Positions 1 to 6,945 of a DNA stretch of 9,213 nt are shown piece after piece. Each line of letters begins with the position of its first letter. Position 1 is the stretch's first letter. The notes under the pieces are model-generated. The model made no database searches. It saw only the letters and a program-made list of their open reading frames with translations, and was not told where the DNA came from. A program made the position numbers and the translations under genes. The DNA comes from Moraxellaceae bacterium (GTDB lineage Bacteria > Pseudomonadota > Gammaproteobacteria > Pseudomonadales > UBA3067), in contig NVTH01000218.1 in the NCBI GenBank assembly GCA_002401525.1, forward strand, positions 1-9,213, in the 5' to 3' direction.

Positions 1-2157
1 ACCGCCGCCATCCAGTCTGTAACGGAACTCTAAGGGCTCACTGGTTTCGTTATTGCCCTCGCTAATTTCGATATCGGCCTCGGCGTTATCGACACTCACC
101 ACATCCACCACAGTGCTGGTGCTCAATGCCAACAATGAACTCGGAGCAGACGATGCATCCGACACCTCAATTTCTATCATCGACCCGGCAACAGAGAAGC
201 CAGTGCTGCCGCTGCCAGACACCCAAAGTTCATCGGCATGGATGCGGTAACCTCCGATAGTGGGCAGCATGATCGAATCCAAGTTGGTTGACAACGTCGG
301 TAGAATAACAGGCATCACGTAATCAATTATTTTTTCGATAAACAGCGGAGAGATCGGAATAATTCCGTAGTTATCGACTTCCACAATATCAATATCAGGC
401 AGGCTTTCGATGCCAATATGAAGAAACCCTTCGTCCGTCGCCCCTAACTCAAACCCAACATCCAGATTAAAGGTAAGACTAAACAATGTTTGGGGGCTCT
501 CCCAACCATCACGCATCAACTCAAACGCAAAACTGACATCGTTCCAACCTAACATCCCATGAATGTCATCGGCCTCCATTAATTTAATGAAAGGAGGGCT
601 TGCGGGCGTTACGTAGAGGGAAATAATATCCGCTATTTGAATATCGTCCTCTTCACTTTGGATGACAGAGACGCCTTCGGGGTCAGTCCCACCACTTTCA
701 CCGGCATACAGACTAAAGGTGGTGAGTCCTGAGGCGTGGGCCGCATAGAGTCCTTGGTTAATTAGATTCACCGAAATAGAGGCGCCAATATCATACTCCG
801 AACCATCCGGACTGGTCGGCCCTAAACTCGGCAAATCACTTTCTACAAACAGGGAACCAAGATGAGGCGTTGCCTCGTCAGAGGGAAATGGAGCGCTAAT
901 AGAGGAATCAATATCAACGGTTAGCCCATCGGAGAAAGTCCTCAGTAAAGTAGGCGAAATTCCGATGCGCATGACTTCACCGTTAATATCGATGTCGGTG
1001 TTCACCAATACCTCGCCGACAAAATCCGAGACAAGAGGCACCAATGTGCTCTCAGCGATATTGACAAAAATCGGGACTAACGAAGGAATCATGTCCTCCA
1101 AAATAGCAGCGATAATAAACCCGTCTATGTCGATGTCTAGCCCTTGCAAATCGACCACCGTATCGGAGATTGATATTGAGATGTCTGAATCGTCTATTCC
1201 GATCACAGCGTTAGATTCTATAATCAAATTATCCACCGTCGTCAAACCATCAAAATCAAAGATCCCGCCTTCGGTATGCATGCCCGCTCTGAAATTTGGG
1301 ATCTCAATATGGATGACCATTTCGTCATGAATATTGTTTGGATCCTCTGGGTCCGAGTTCACTTGAATGCTAACAATCGGTCGATCGAATCCGAAGGTAT
1401 CAAAATATATGTCATAGGTGCTGAAAATAGTGATCGACAATATAGGATTGATACCGCCTTGATCCTTATCAAGCAACAGTGCTTCAAAGTCAAAATTCTC
1501 TAAGGCATTTTCCGCCTGCGTGGTAAGAAACTCAAAACCGCCGTTATTGATACGCATCGACATGGAAGGGAATAACTGCTGATCCCCTCGCGCATAAGTA
1601 CTAGTGGATGACTTGCCGTTGATATCAATGGCTGAGATTTCATTAAAGGGCAGACTCGTAAATGTGGTGTCAAAATTATTATCTGCATCAAGAGGCACGT
1701 CTACGCCGTCAATGGAGAGGCTAGCAACACCGCTCGAATCATTCACATGTCCGGAAATAACGCCCGAGCCATGATCGCCATTAAGGATATGGACCGATGG
1801 GCCAATATCATCGAAATAGAAAATAGAACTTACCAGTGCAGCGGACGGCACCGTTAAGCTAAACTGGTTTTTGCCGGAGAATACATTGTCAGCCAACAAC
1901 GCGCCATCCGCTTCTGCGGTGGCTAGCGTCTCTTCGCCTGCTGGCGTTAAAGTAAATTGGTCGGTGACGTCGGTAGCATTCAGCACCAGCTGAAACTCTT
2001 CAGGTATACCCTCACCGAAGGTCACTTTAAAAAGACTCGGCTTAGAGGTCGAGACCGTTCCGTCAAGCGGCGCGTCAATGGTATTATCATCGTGATTACA
2101 CGCCATTAAAAAACACACCAGAACGAGGATAGAAATCCTTGGTAGTGAATTGAGCAT
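1..2157 (-). CDS. Lipoprotein with Ig-like segment and tandem BPI/TULIP-like domains (3' end cut by window edge)
   Basis: The frame is open from an ATG at 2157 to position 1 with no stop, giving at least 719 codons. A GGAGAG ribosome site lies 5 nt upstream (2163-2168). Residues 1-19 are a signal peptide ending FLMA before Cys20, a lipobox. The next residues, Asn and His, do not signal inner-membrane retention, so outer-membrane anchoring is likely. About 118-185 looks like a bacterial Ig-like domain (GVISGHVNDSSGVASLSIDG from 133). From 198 (SMRINNGGFEFLTTQAENAL) to about 400 it resembles a BPI N-terminal barrel. A second module at about 455-665 contains SISVNLINQGLYAAHASGLT, YVTPASPPFIKL and ISPLFIEKIIDYVMPVILPT, like landmarks of the BPI C-terminal barrel. 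Another Ig-like segment (FRYRLDGGG) starts at the edge. The mature chain has no cysteine apart from Cys20 and is very acidic. That the gene is real is nearly certain. The fold is inferred from remembered family patterns, and lipid or amphiphile binding is a guess from it. Confidence 0.9.
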   Translation of the reverse strand, partial: MLNSLPRISILVLVCFLMACNHDDNTIDAPLDGTVSTSKPSLFKVTFGEGIPEEFQLVLNATDVTDQFTLTPAGEETLATAEADGALLADNVFSGKNQFSLTVPSAALVSSIFYFDDIGPSVHILNGDHGSGVISGHVNDSSGVASLSIDGVDVPLDADNNFDTTFTSLPFNEISAIDINGKSSTSTYARGDQQLFPSMSMRINNGGFEFLTTQAENALENFDFEALLLDKDQGGINPILSITIFSTYDIYFDTFGFDRPIVSIQVNSDPEDPNNIHDEMVIHIEIPNFRAGMHTEGGIFDFDGLTTVDNLIIESNAVIGIDDSDISISISDTVVDLQGLDIDIDGFIIAAILEDMIPSLVPIFVNIAESTLVPLVSDFVGEVLVNTDIDINGEVMRIGISPTLLRTFSDGLTVDIDSSISAPFPSDEATPHLGSLFVESDLPSLGPTSPDGSEYDIGASISVNLINQGLYAAHASGLTTFSLYAGESGGTDPEGVSVIQSEEDDIQIADIISLYVTPASPPFIKLMEADDIHGMLGWNDVSFAFELMRDGWESPQTLFSLTFNLDVGFELGATDEGFLHIGIESLPDIDIVEVDNYGIIPISPLFIEKIIDYVMPVILPTLSTNLDSIMLPTIGGYRIHADELWVSGSGSTGFSVAGSMIEIEVSDASSAPSSLLALSTSTVVDVVSVDNAEADIEISEGNNETSEPLEFRYRLDGGG

Positions 2158-2445
2158 TGGGTCTCTCCGAACTTTATTTTATTAAATTTTTTTGGTTTTT
2201 ATTATTAACACTCCCAATACAAAAGAGCGCTTCCTCTATAGTAGGATTTAGCCTACAAGAATTTTGCATTCTACTTTGGTTGATTAGAGGAATCGGCATA
2301 ATAATTTAGTTTCTGTGCTACTAAGCACACTTAAGAGTAAGCATTAAATATATTTTGTAATTTAGCCTGAGACGGAAATATTTTTTCTGCTAAACAAGGG
2401 GGGAAGAGGCCAGAATAGAAGGCGTTTTAAGACTTGAAATAATTA

Positions 2446-2477
2446 ATGAAGAATCATTTAAAAAAATGATTCTTCAT
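2446..2477 (-). terminator. Candidate terminator: perfect 14-bp AT-rich inverted repeat after ureG
   Basis: ATGAAGAATCATTT (2446-2459) is perfectly complementary to 2464-2477 across a 4-nt A/T loop. It lies about 70 nt beyond the ureG stop. In the minus-strand RNA the loop is four U and the stem is followed by UAAUUAUUUC, which is U-rich but not a clean U tract. The stem is AT-rich, unlike a textbook intrinsic terminator. Its position at the end of the ure genes supports a terminator or RNA 3'-end stabiliser. An operator or bidirectional element is the alternative. Confidence 0.5.
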
Positions 2478-2519
2478 GCGGCTGACTAACCGCACAGATG
2501 ACTGGGCAGTCACCGCATG
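2475..2519. repeat. GC-richer imperfect inverted repeat next to the ureG terminator candidate
   Basis: CATGCGG (2475-2481) pairs with CCGCATG (2513-2519). Inside, GACT (2484-2487) pairs with AGTC (2508-2511), or alternatively TGACT (2499-2503) pairs with AGTCA (2508-2512) around GGGC. The outer arm shares CAT (2475-2477) with the neighbouring 14-bp repeat, so the two hairpins compete for those bases. It sits about 30 nt after the ureG stop and probably forms part of the 3' end of the urease mRNA. Confidence 0.4.
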
Positions 2520-2548
2520 CAGAGCTAACAATTTTATCGACTAGACCT

Positions 2549-3196
2549 TTAATCCTCAGACAACATTCCTTCACTGACAATAAAACCAATCACCTCCTGC
2601 AAGCCTTCTTCCTTTTTTAAATTAGTAAATACAAAAGGCTTGTCCTTACGCATCATTTTGGTATCCCTCGCCATCACTTCAAGGGACGCTCCTACCATGG
2701 GGGCGAGGTCGATTTTATTGATGATCAGCAAGTCAGATTTGGTAATGCCGGGGCCGCCTTTTCTGGGGATCTTATCGCCTGCGGCAACGTCAATCACGTA
2801 GAGGGTGAGGTCTGATAACTCGGGACTAAAGGTAGCACTTAAATTATCACCGCCACTTTCTACAAACACCACGTCTAGGTTTTCGTGGCGCTCACACAAT
2901 TCGTCGATGGCGGCTAGGTTCATTGAAGCGTCTTCTCGAATCGCGGTATGGGGACATCCGCCGGTTTCTACGCCGATGATTCGATCCGGCTCTAAGGCCT
3001 CATGTTCGGTGAGAAATTTAGCGTCTTCCTTAGTGTAAATATCGTTGGTGACCACGGCGATATTGTAGCGTTCGCGTAATGCACCGCACAGCCCTCGTAA
3101 TAACGCTGTTTTTCCGGATCCCACTGGCCCGCCGACGCCTACGCGTAAAGTTTGTCGTTGAGTATCATTGTCTGAGTGAGTGGCCGTTAAGTTCAT
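2549..3196 (-). CDS. ureG: Urease accessory GTPase UreG
   Basis: A SIMIBI-class GTPase in the cytoplasm whose GTP hydrolysis drives nickel delivery into apo-urease with UreD, UreF and UreE. The 215-residue length is normal for UreG. Visible motifs are the P-loop GPVGSGKT (23-30), [10 protein letters not shown] (50-59), the nickel-binding CPH (81-83) within [28 protein letters not shown] (113-127) and the guanine-specificity motif NKID (160-163). The first 17 residues are a polar lead-in without the His-rich nickel store found in some plant and rhizobial UreG. The ATG has an AAGGAG site at 3206-3211, 9 nt upstream. It is the last ure gene here and is separated from ureF by about 100 nt, an unusually wide gap for this cluster. 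Identification is secure. Confidence 0.98.
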   Translation of the reverse strand: MNLTATHSDNDTQRQTLRVGVGGPVGSGKTALLRGLCGALRERYNIAVVTNDIYTKEDAKFLTEHEALEPDRIIGVETGGCPHTAIREDASMNLAAIDELCERHENLDVVFVESGGDNLSATFSPELSDLTLYVIDVAAGDKIPRKGGPGITKSDLLIINKIDLAPMVGASLEVMARDTKMMRKDKPFVFTNLKKEEGLQEVIGFIVSEGMLSED

Positions 3197-3217
3197 TCGC
3201 GTTGACTCCTTGTATTC

Positions 3218-3290
3218 GTTGGTATTGATGTTGTTGTTGGTAATAGTGATAGTGGTAGTGATATTTATTTTGGTATTGGTATTTATTTTT
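3218..3290 (-). promoter_or_regulatory. G-free, low-complexity leader between ureF and ureG
   Basis: For 73 nt the plus strand contains no C, so the minus-strand mRNA has no G. The 70 nt at 3221-3290 have 19 C; the rest is A and U in repetitive runs such as ACCAAU, UCACUACCACUAUCACU and ACAACAACA. It ends about 7 nt before the ureG ribosome site. C-containing, G-poor, unstructured RNA is what Rho prefers to load on, and also what a ribosome standby site looks like. Either use would tune ureG against the upstream genes. The composition is directly visible; the function is inferred. Confidence 0.4.
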
Positions 3291-3298
3291 CCTTTTAG

Positions 3299-3976
3299 TT
3301 AAGAGCGAAATAGGCGTGAGTATTGAGTTTCGTGCCAGGCGCTGGCCATGGCCAATGCCGGCAGTGATGCACCAATGGCATTGTCGTTCACTGTTTCTGA
3401 GCGCTCGACGGCTTCGGGGATAAGAGACTGCAATTGCCCTAATAAACGTTGCGCGCTGGTTTGCCCTAAGGGAACCAATTTAGTGGCAGCAGCCACTTGA
3501 TTTTCTAACCATGACCAACAATAGCCATGACTCGCTGCGCAAATATCAATTTCCCAAAACCCTGCCGCGAGTGCAAACCCAGAAACAAAACTGGTGTCAT
3601 CCAAGGCTTTGGGTAAGGTCTTAGGCATGCCTAAATCGACTAACAATTTAATCAATGCGCTGCCCATGGCCGAGTCAGTTAAACGAAGTTCTTCGGTTTC
3701 CCGACACGCCAATGCGTAGTCATTCCAATAAATAAAACCGGTCACGTCATTACTCTGCAGCGCCGAGCTTTGGCGACGCAGTAAGGGCAAATCAACACTC
3801 GCCAACGATTCACTTAATTGCAAGCTAAGCCATTGGGCAACTTCTGCTTCATCGCTGATCCAGCCTTCGTCCACCGCGTATTCAAGGCCTAGGGAAAACG
3901 AATAGCCTCCCACTGGCAAGGCCGCACTGCTTAATTGCAACAAACGCAGTAATGCAGTGTCAGTGGTGGTGATGGC
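3299..3976 (-). CDS. ureF: Urease accessory protein UreF
   Basis: A cytoplasmic helical chaperone that binds UreD and UreG on apo-urease and regulates UreG GTPase activity during nickel insertion. Family marks are LLRLLQLSSAALPVGGYSFS (10-29), the acidic patch ETEELR, and the C-terminal HETQYSRLFRS, so the protein is complete at its end. The start at 3976 (MAITTTDTALL) gives 225 residues, the usual size. The same frame stays open to an ATG at 4057, but that adds 27 residues encoded inside ureE that do not resemble UreF; an ATG at 3991 is also possible. No strong ribosome site precedes any of them, so translational coupling to ureE is likely. The start lies inside the last ureE codons, with a 17-nt overlap. 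Confidence 0.95.
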   Translation of the reverse strand, partial: AITTTDTALLRLLQLSSAALPVGGYSFSLGLEYAVDEGWISDEAEVAQWLSLQLSESLASVDLPLLRRQSSALQSNDVTGFIYWNDYALACRETEELRLTDSAMGSALIKLLVDLGMPKTLPKALDDTSFVSGFALAAGFWEIDICAASHGYCWSWLENQVAAATKLVPLGQTSAQRLLGQLQSLIPEAVERSETVNDNAIGASLPALAMASAWHETQYSRLFRS

Positions 3977-4439
3977 CATGAACACGCTCATGTTGACTGT
4001 GGTTGGCGGCTCGCCGTACGTAGGCACCGGGCTCAGGTTCAAATACTGCTTTTTCATGGCGAATGCTTAATCCAAACTTTTGCACTAATTCTTCCAATAC
4101 GTGATCCGGCGTAATGCGCAGCCAGCATTCGCCCACTTGCAATTTGGTGTGACGATTACCGAGGTGATAACAAGCTTTACTGAACTGCTGCCAATTGTCT
4201 GTGCTCGCTGTCGCCACCGATTCCAGTGCGCCAATGACAGCAATATTTTTCCCACAGTGACTGCGAAGTACATCGCCTATTAATAGAGGTTGACCTCTTT
4301 CCAAAAACACCCTCACTTCCTTACCAGACGTGGCCACCGTCTTAAAACGTCCCCGTTCCCGCTGTAAATGATCCAAAACCACTTCATCATGAATCAACTC
4401 CGCTTGTTCATGACTTAAACGCTGATGAATTTTCCACAT
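3960..4439 (-). CDS. ureE: Urease nickel metallochaperone UreE
   Basis: A dimeric nickel-binding chaperone that hands Ni2+ to UreG and the UreDF-urease complex. The 159 residues show the UreE N-terminal peptide-binding fold and the metal-binding domain with YHLGNRH (91-97), where His92 and His97 are the usual nickel-site region, then LQVGECWLRITPDHVLEELV. The last 13 residues contain seven His (147, 150, 154, 156-159), a short form of the His tail that stores extra nickel in some UreE. A GAGGA site at 4446-4450 lies 6 nt before the ATG. The gene is 39 nt after ureC and overlaps ureF by 17 nt, with the ureF start codon in the His-tail codons. Confidence 0.97.
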   Translation of the reverse strand: MWKIHQRLSHEQAELIHDEVVLDHLQRERGRFKTVATSGKEVRVFLERGQPLLIGDVLRSHCGKNIAVIGALESVATASTDNWQQFSKACYHLGNRHTKLQVGECWLRITPDHVLEELVQKFGLSIRHEKAVFEPEPGAYVRRAANHSQHERVHGHHHH

Positions 4440-4478
4440 AACGCATCCTCATTTCTTTTCAAATTAAACCAGTTCAAA

Positions 4479-6182
4479 TTAAAACAGACTGTAAAGCTGC
4501 CCTAACGGCAATACGTCAGCAGGTTCACAGGTCAACAATTCTCCGTCGGCGCGCACTTCATAAGTTTGGGGATCCACCGTTATTTCCGGCATCCATGCAT
4601 TATGAATCATGTCGCGTTTGGTAATGGCTCGGGTATTACGGCACGGCAATATCGATCGCCCCAATTCCAGCGTTTGCTGAATACCATTGTCCACCGCCAC
4701 TTGACTCGCAAACGACACCGCCGTTTTAAAAGGCGCACTGCCAAATGCTCCAAACATCATCCGGTAATGCACCGGCTGTGGCGTGGGAATCGACGCATTG
4801 GGATCCCCCATGGGAGCCGCTGCGATAAACCCGCCTTTAATAATAAGCGAAGGTTTAATGCCGAAAAACGCCGGTTTCCAAAGCACTAAATCCGCTAGTT
4901 TTCCCGTTTCTATCGAGCCCACCTCGTGATCAATGCCGTGGGTGATGGCGGGATTAATGGTGTACTTAGCAATGTAACGACGCACTCGAAAATTATCCAT
5001 GCGCTCGTTGTCTTCTTGTAAAGGACCTCGCTGCACTTTCATTTTATGGGCGGTCTGCCAGGTGCGAGTAATGACTTCCCCCACGCGCCCCATGGCTTGA
5101 GAATCCGAGGCGATCATACTGAAGGCACCCAAGTCATGAAAAATATCTTCCGCAGCAATAGTCTCTTTGCGTATTCTTGAATCCGCAAACGCGACGTCTT
5201 CTGGAATGGATGAATCGAGGTGATGACATACCATCAGCATGTCTAAGTGCTCGTCTATGGTGTTGGCCGTGTAAGGTCGAGTGGGATTGGTAGACGATGG
5301 CAGCACATTCAATTCCGCACAGGCTTTAATAATGTCCGGGGCATGACCGCCCCCCGCACCTTCGGTGTGGTAGGTATGAATTGCGCGCCCTTTAAAAGCC
5401 GCTATTGTGTCCCCTACAAACCCTGACTCGTTTAAGGTGTCAGTGTGAATGGCAACTTGAACATCAAATCGTTCGGCGACACTGAGGCAGTTATCAATGG
5501 AGGCAGGTGTCGTGCCCCAATCTTCGTGTAACTTTAATCCGCAAGCCCCGGCTAATAACTGTTCGTCGAGGGCAGCAGGCAAGCTGGTATTGCCCTTGGC
5601 GAGAAAGCCCAAGTTCATCGGCATGCTGTCGGTGGAGCGTAACATCATGCCAATATTCCACGGCCCCGGAGTACAGGTAGTCGCATTGGTCCCGGTGGCG
5701 GGTCCTGTGCCACCGCCTAACATCGTTGTCACCCCGGACATTAATGCTTCTTCAATTTGTTGCGGGCAAATAAAATGAATGTGGGCATCGATGCCTCCCG
5801 CAGTGACGATTTGTCCTTCACCCGCAATGACTTCAGTACACGGACCGATGACAATGGTGACGTTGTCTTGAACGTCTGGGTTTCCTGCTTTTCCCACGCC
5901 AACGATTCGGCCTTGTTTGATGCCAATGTCCGCTTTAACGATGCCCCAATGATCGACGATTAAGGCATTGGTAATCACGGTGTCCACAGTATGCGCCGAA
6001 CTTAATTGACTTTGGCCTTGACCGTCTCGAATCACTTTACCGCCGCCAAATTTAACTTCTTCGCCGTAAGTGGTGAAATCTTTTTCCACTTCAATAATGA
6101 GTGCGGTATCCCCCAGCCGGACTCGATCTCCCGTAGTGGGGCCGAACATAGACGCATAGGAAGCTCTATCAATGGTTTTCAT
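4479..6182 (-). CDS. ureC: Urease alpha subunit UreC (catalytic)
   Basis: The catalytic subunit of urease, an amidohydrolase with two nickel ions that converts urea and water to ammonia and carbamate. Its 567 residues match the classical bacterial enzyme. All expected ligands are present: His134 and His136 in HIH, Lys217 (the carbamylated bridging lysine) in GLKLHEDWG, His219, His246 ([12 protein letters not shown]), His272 ([10 protein letters not shown]) and Asp360 ([14 protein letters not shown]). The mobile-flap residues Cys319 and His320 are in MVCHHLD. These positions coincide with the numbering known for Klebsiella aerogenes urease. The ATG overlaps the ureB stop in an ATGA (6179-6182), with GGAG inside the end of ureB. 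No truncation or lost active-site residue is seen, so an active enzyme is expected. Confidence 0.99.
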   Translation of the reverse strand: MKTIDRASYASMFGPTTGDRVRLGDTALIIEVEKDFTTYGEEVKFGGGKVIRDGQGQSQLSSAHTVDTVITNALIVDHWGIVKADIGIKQGRIVGVGKAGNPDVQDNVTIVIGPCTEVIAGEGQIVTAGGIDAHIHFICPQQIEEALMSGVTTMLGGGTGPATGTNATTCTPGPWNIGMMLRSTDSMPMNLGFLAKGNTSLPAALDEQLLAGACGLKLHEDWGTTPASIDNCLSVAERFDVQVAIHTDTLNESGFVGDTIAAFKGRAIHTYHTEGAGGGHAPDIIKACAELNVLPSSTNPTRPYTANTIDEHLDMLMVCHHLDSSIPEDVAFADSRIRKETIAAEDIFHDLGAFSMIASDSQAMGRVGEVITRTWQTAHKMKVQRGPLQEDNERMDNFRVRRYIAKYTINPAITHGIDHEVGSIETGKLADLVLWKPAFFGIKPSLIIKGGFIAAAPMGDPNASIPTPQPVHYRMMFGAFGSAPFKTAVSFASQVAVDNGIQQTLELGRSILPCRNTRAITKRDMIHNAWMPEITVDPQTYEVRADGELLTCEPADVLPLGQLYSLF

Positions 6183-6502
6183 TGATCGTTCTCCTTCTCT
6201 AATTGCCCCATCACTTCACCGCGAAATCCGTAGATTGCGCGTTTCCCTCCGTAGGCGACTAATTCCACGTCTCTGTCCTGACCCGGTTCAAAACGTACCG
6301 CCGTACCGGACACCACATTAAGCCGATAACCAAGGGTTTTTTTTCGATCGAATAACAAGGCAGGATTGACTTCATAGAAATGATAATGAGACCCCACTTG
6401 CACGGGACGATCACCGCTGTTTTTTATATTCAGGGTAAGAGTGGGCCGACCTTCGTTGAGCACGATGTCACCTTCAGTGACTAAAATTTCTCCGGGAATC
6501 AT
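6179..6502 (-). CDS. ureB: Urease beta subunit UreB
   Basis: A small structural subunit that packs with UreA and UreC in the (UreABC)3 trimer and helps position the UreD/UreF chaperones. The 107 residues begin MIPGEILV and contain [25 protein letters not shown] and the C-terminal [12 protein letters not shown], all typical of UreB. An AAGGA ribosome site precedes the ATG. The stop overlaps the ureC start by 4 nt, which couples their translation. Subunits A and B are separate genes, as in most bacteria and unlike the fused Helicobacter form. A 76-nt spacer separates it from ureA. Confidence 0.98.
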   Translation of the reverse strand: MIPGEILVTEGDIVLNEGRPTLTLNIKNSGDRPVQVGSHYHFYEVNPALLFDRKKTLGYRLNVVSGTAVRFEPGQDRDVELVAYGGKRAIYGFRGEVMGQLEKENDQ

Positions 6503-6578
6503 GGTACGTCCTTATTCACTTTTTATTCTGACATTGTTCTGAGTCGATTGCTTGCTACTAATTTTTCACATCGTAAAT

Positions 6579-6881
6579 TTAATTAATCGGATTATGAACC
6601 GTCACTAATTTAGTCCCATCAGGAAAAGTGGCTTCTACTTGCACGTCATGCAGTAGTTCCACGACACCTTCCATTACCTGGTCGACGTTGAGAATTTCTT
6701 TGCCATAACTCATCAGTTCGGCTACCGTTTTTCCGTCTCGAGCGCCTTCGATAATTTCCATTGAAATATACGCCACGGCTTCGGGATAATTTAATTTTAC
6801 GCCCCGGGCTAAACGTCGCTCAGCTAATAGCGCAGCGGTAAAGACTAATAGCTTGTCTTTTTCTCTCGGTAATAACTCCAT
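6579..6881 (-). CDS. ureA: Urease gamma subunit UreA
   Basis: The smallest structural subunit of urease. The ATG at 6881 gives exactly 100 residues beginning [20 protein letters not shown] and ending VTVHNPIN, the canonical UreA size and ends. An AAGGAAA ribosome site (6886-6892) lies 4 nt upstream. The frame is open a further 40 codons upstream, to an ATG at 7001, but that extension overlaps the end of ureD and is unlike UreA, so it is not used. The conserved core [19 protein letters not shown] and [13 protein letters not shown] is intact. It lies 50 nt after ureD. Confidence 0.98.
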   Translation of the reverse strand: MELLPREKDKLLVFTAALLAERRLARGVKLNYPEAVAYISMEIIEGARDGKTVAELMSYGKEILNVDQVMEGVVELLHDVQVEATFPDGTKLVTVHNPIN

Positions 6882-6885
6882 AGGG

Positions 6886-6892
6886 TTTCCTT
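6886..6892 (-). promoter_or_regulatory. Ribosome binding site that fixes the ureA start
   Basis: AAGGAAA on the minus strand, 4 nt before the ATG at 6881. It decides in favour of the 100-residue UreA over the longer open frame that starts within ureD. Confidence 0.75.
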
Positions 6893-6915
6893 CTTTATCG
6901 CTTATTATTTTAATC

Positions 6916-6945
6916 TTTGGGTGGCAATATATTACGTTGCCCAAA
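6916..6945 (-). other. Stem-loop spanning the ureD stop codon
   Basis: In the minus-strand RNA, UUUG plus GGCAA pairs with UUGCC plus CAAA around a 9-nt loop, with a 3-nt bulge (6920-6922). The ureD UAA lies in the loop. The sequence after it is A/U-rich but has no U tract, so an RNA processing or stability element is more likely than a terminator. The pairing could also be chance. Confidence 0.25.

Larger units (their letters stand above)
2158..2548. other. Intergenic region between ureG and the lipoprotein gene
   Basis: About 390 bases without a convincing ORF on either strand, and more AT-rich than its flanks. The half next to ureG holds two inverted repeats (2446-2477 and 2475-2519) that probably end the urease transcript. 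The half next to the lipoprotein gene should hold its promoter. Small symmetric elements there are 2241-2256 (GTAGG, 6-nt spacer, CCTAC) and 2314-2329 (TGTGCT, 4-nt loop, AGCACA). On the minus strand, TTCTTG and TATAGA flank 15 nt around 2260-2235, which is a poor promoter match. No promoter is claimed. Confidence 0.6.

Noticed and set aside
53..1503. Plus-strand ORFs at 53-250, 965-1330 and 1276-1503
   Set aside because: They lie opposite a continuous minus-strand lipoprotein frame, have low-complexity Ser/Thr/Ile translations and lack family motifs.
1500..1691. Minus-strand ORF of 63 codons
   Set aside because: It is a different frame within the lipoprotein gene, which has a signal peptide, ribosome site and unbroken frame.
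2235..2265. Possible promoter for the lipoprotein gene (TTCTTG, 15 nt, TATAGA on the minus strand)
   Set aside because: The spacing is short and the -35 match poor, and the region is AT-rich enough for chance matches.
3221..3290. Microsatellite or CRISPR-like array between ureF and ureG
   Set aside because: There is no regular unit or spacer; only the base composition is biased.
3977..4057. Longer UreF starting at the ATG at 4057
   Set aside because: The extra 27 residues come from ureE coding sequence in another frame and do not look like UreF; the shorter form has the family's normal length.
4566..5963. Plus-strand ORFs opposite ureC (4566-4889, 5497-5778, 5757-5963)
   Set aside because: They are antisense shadows of the highly conserved ureC, with no recognisable motifs.
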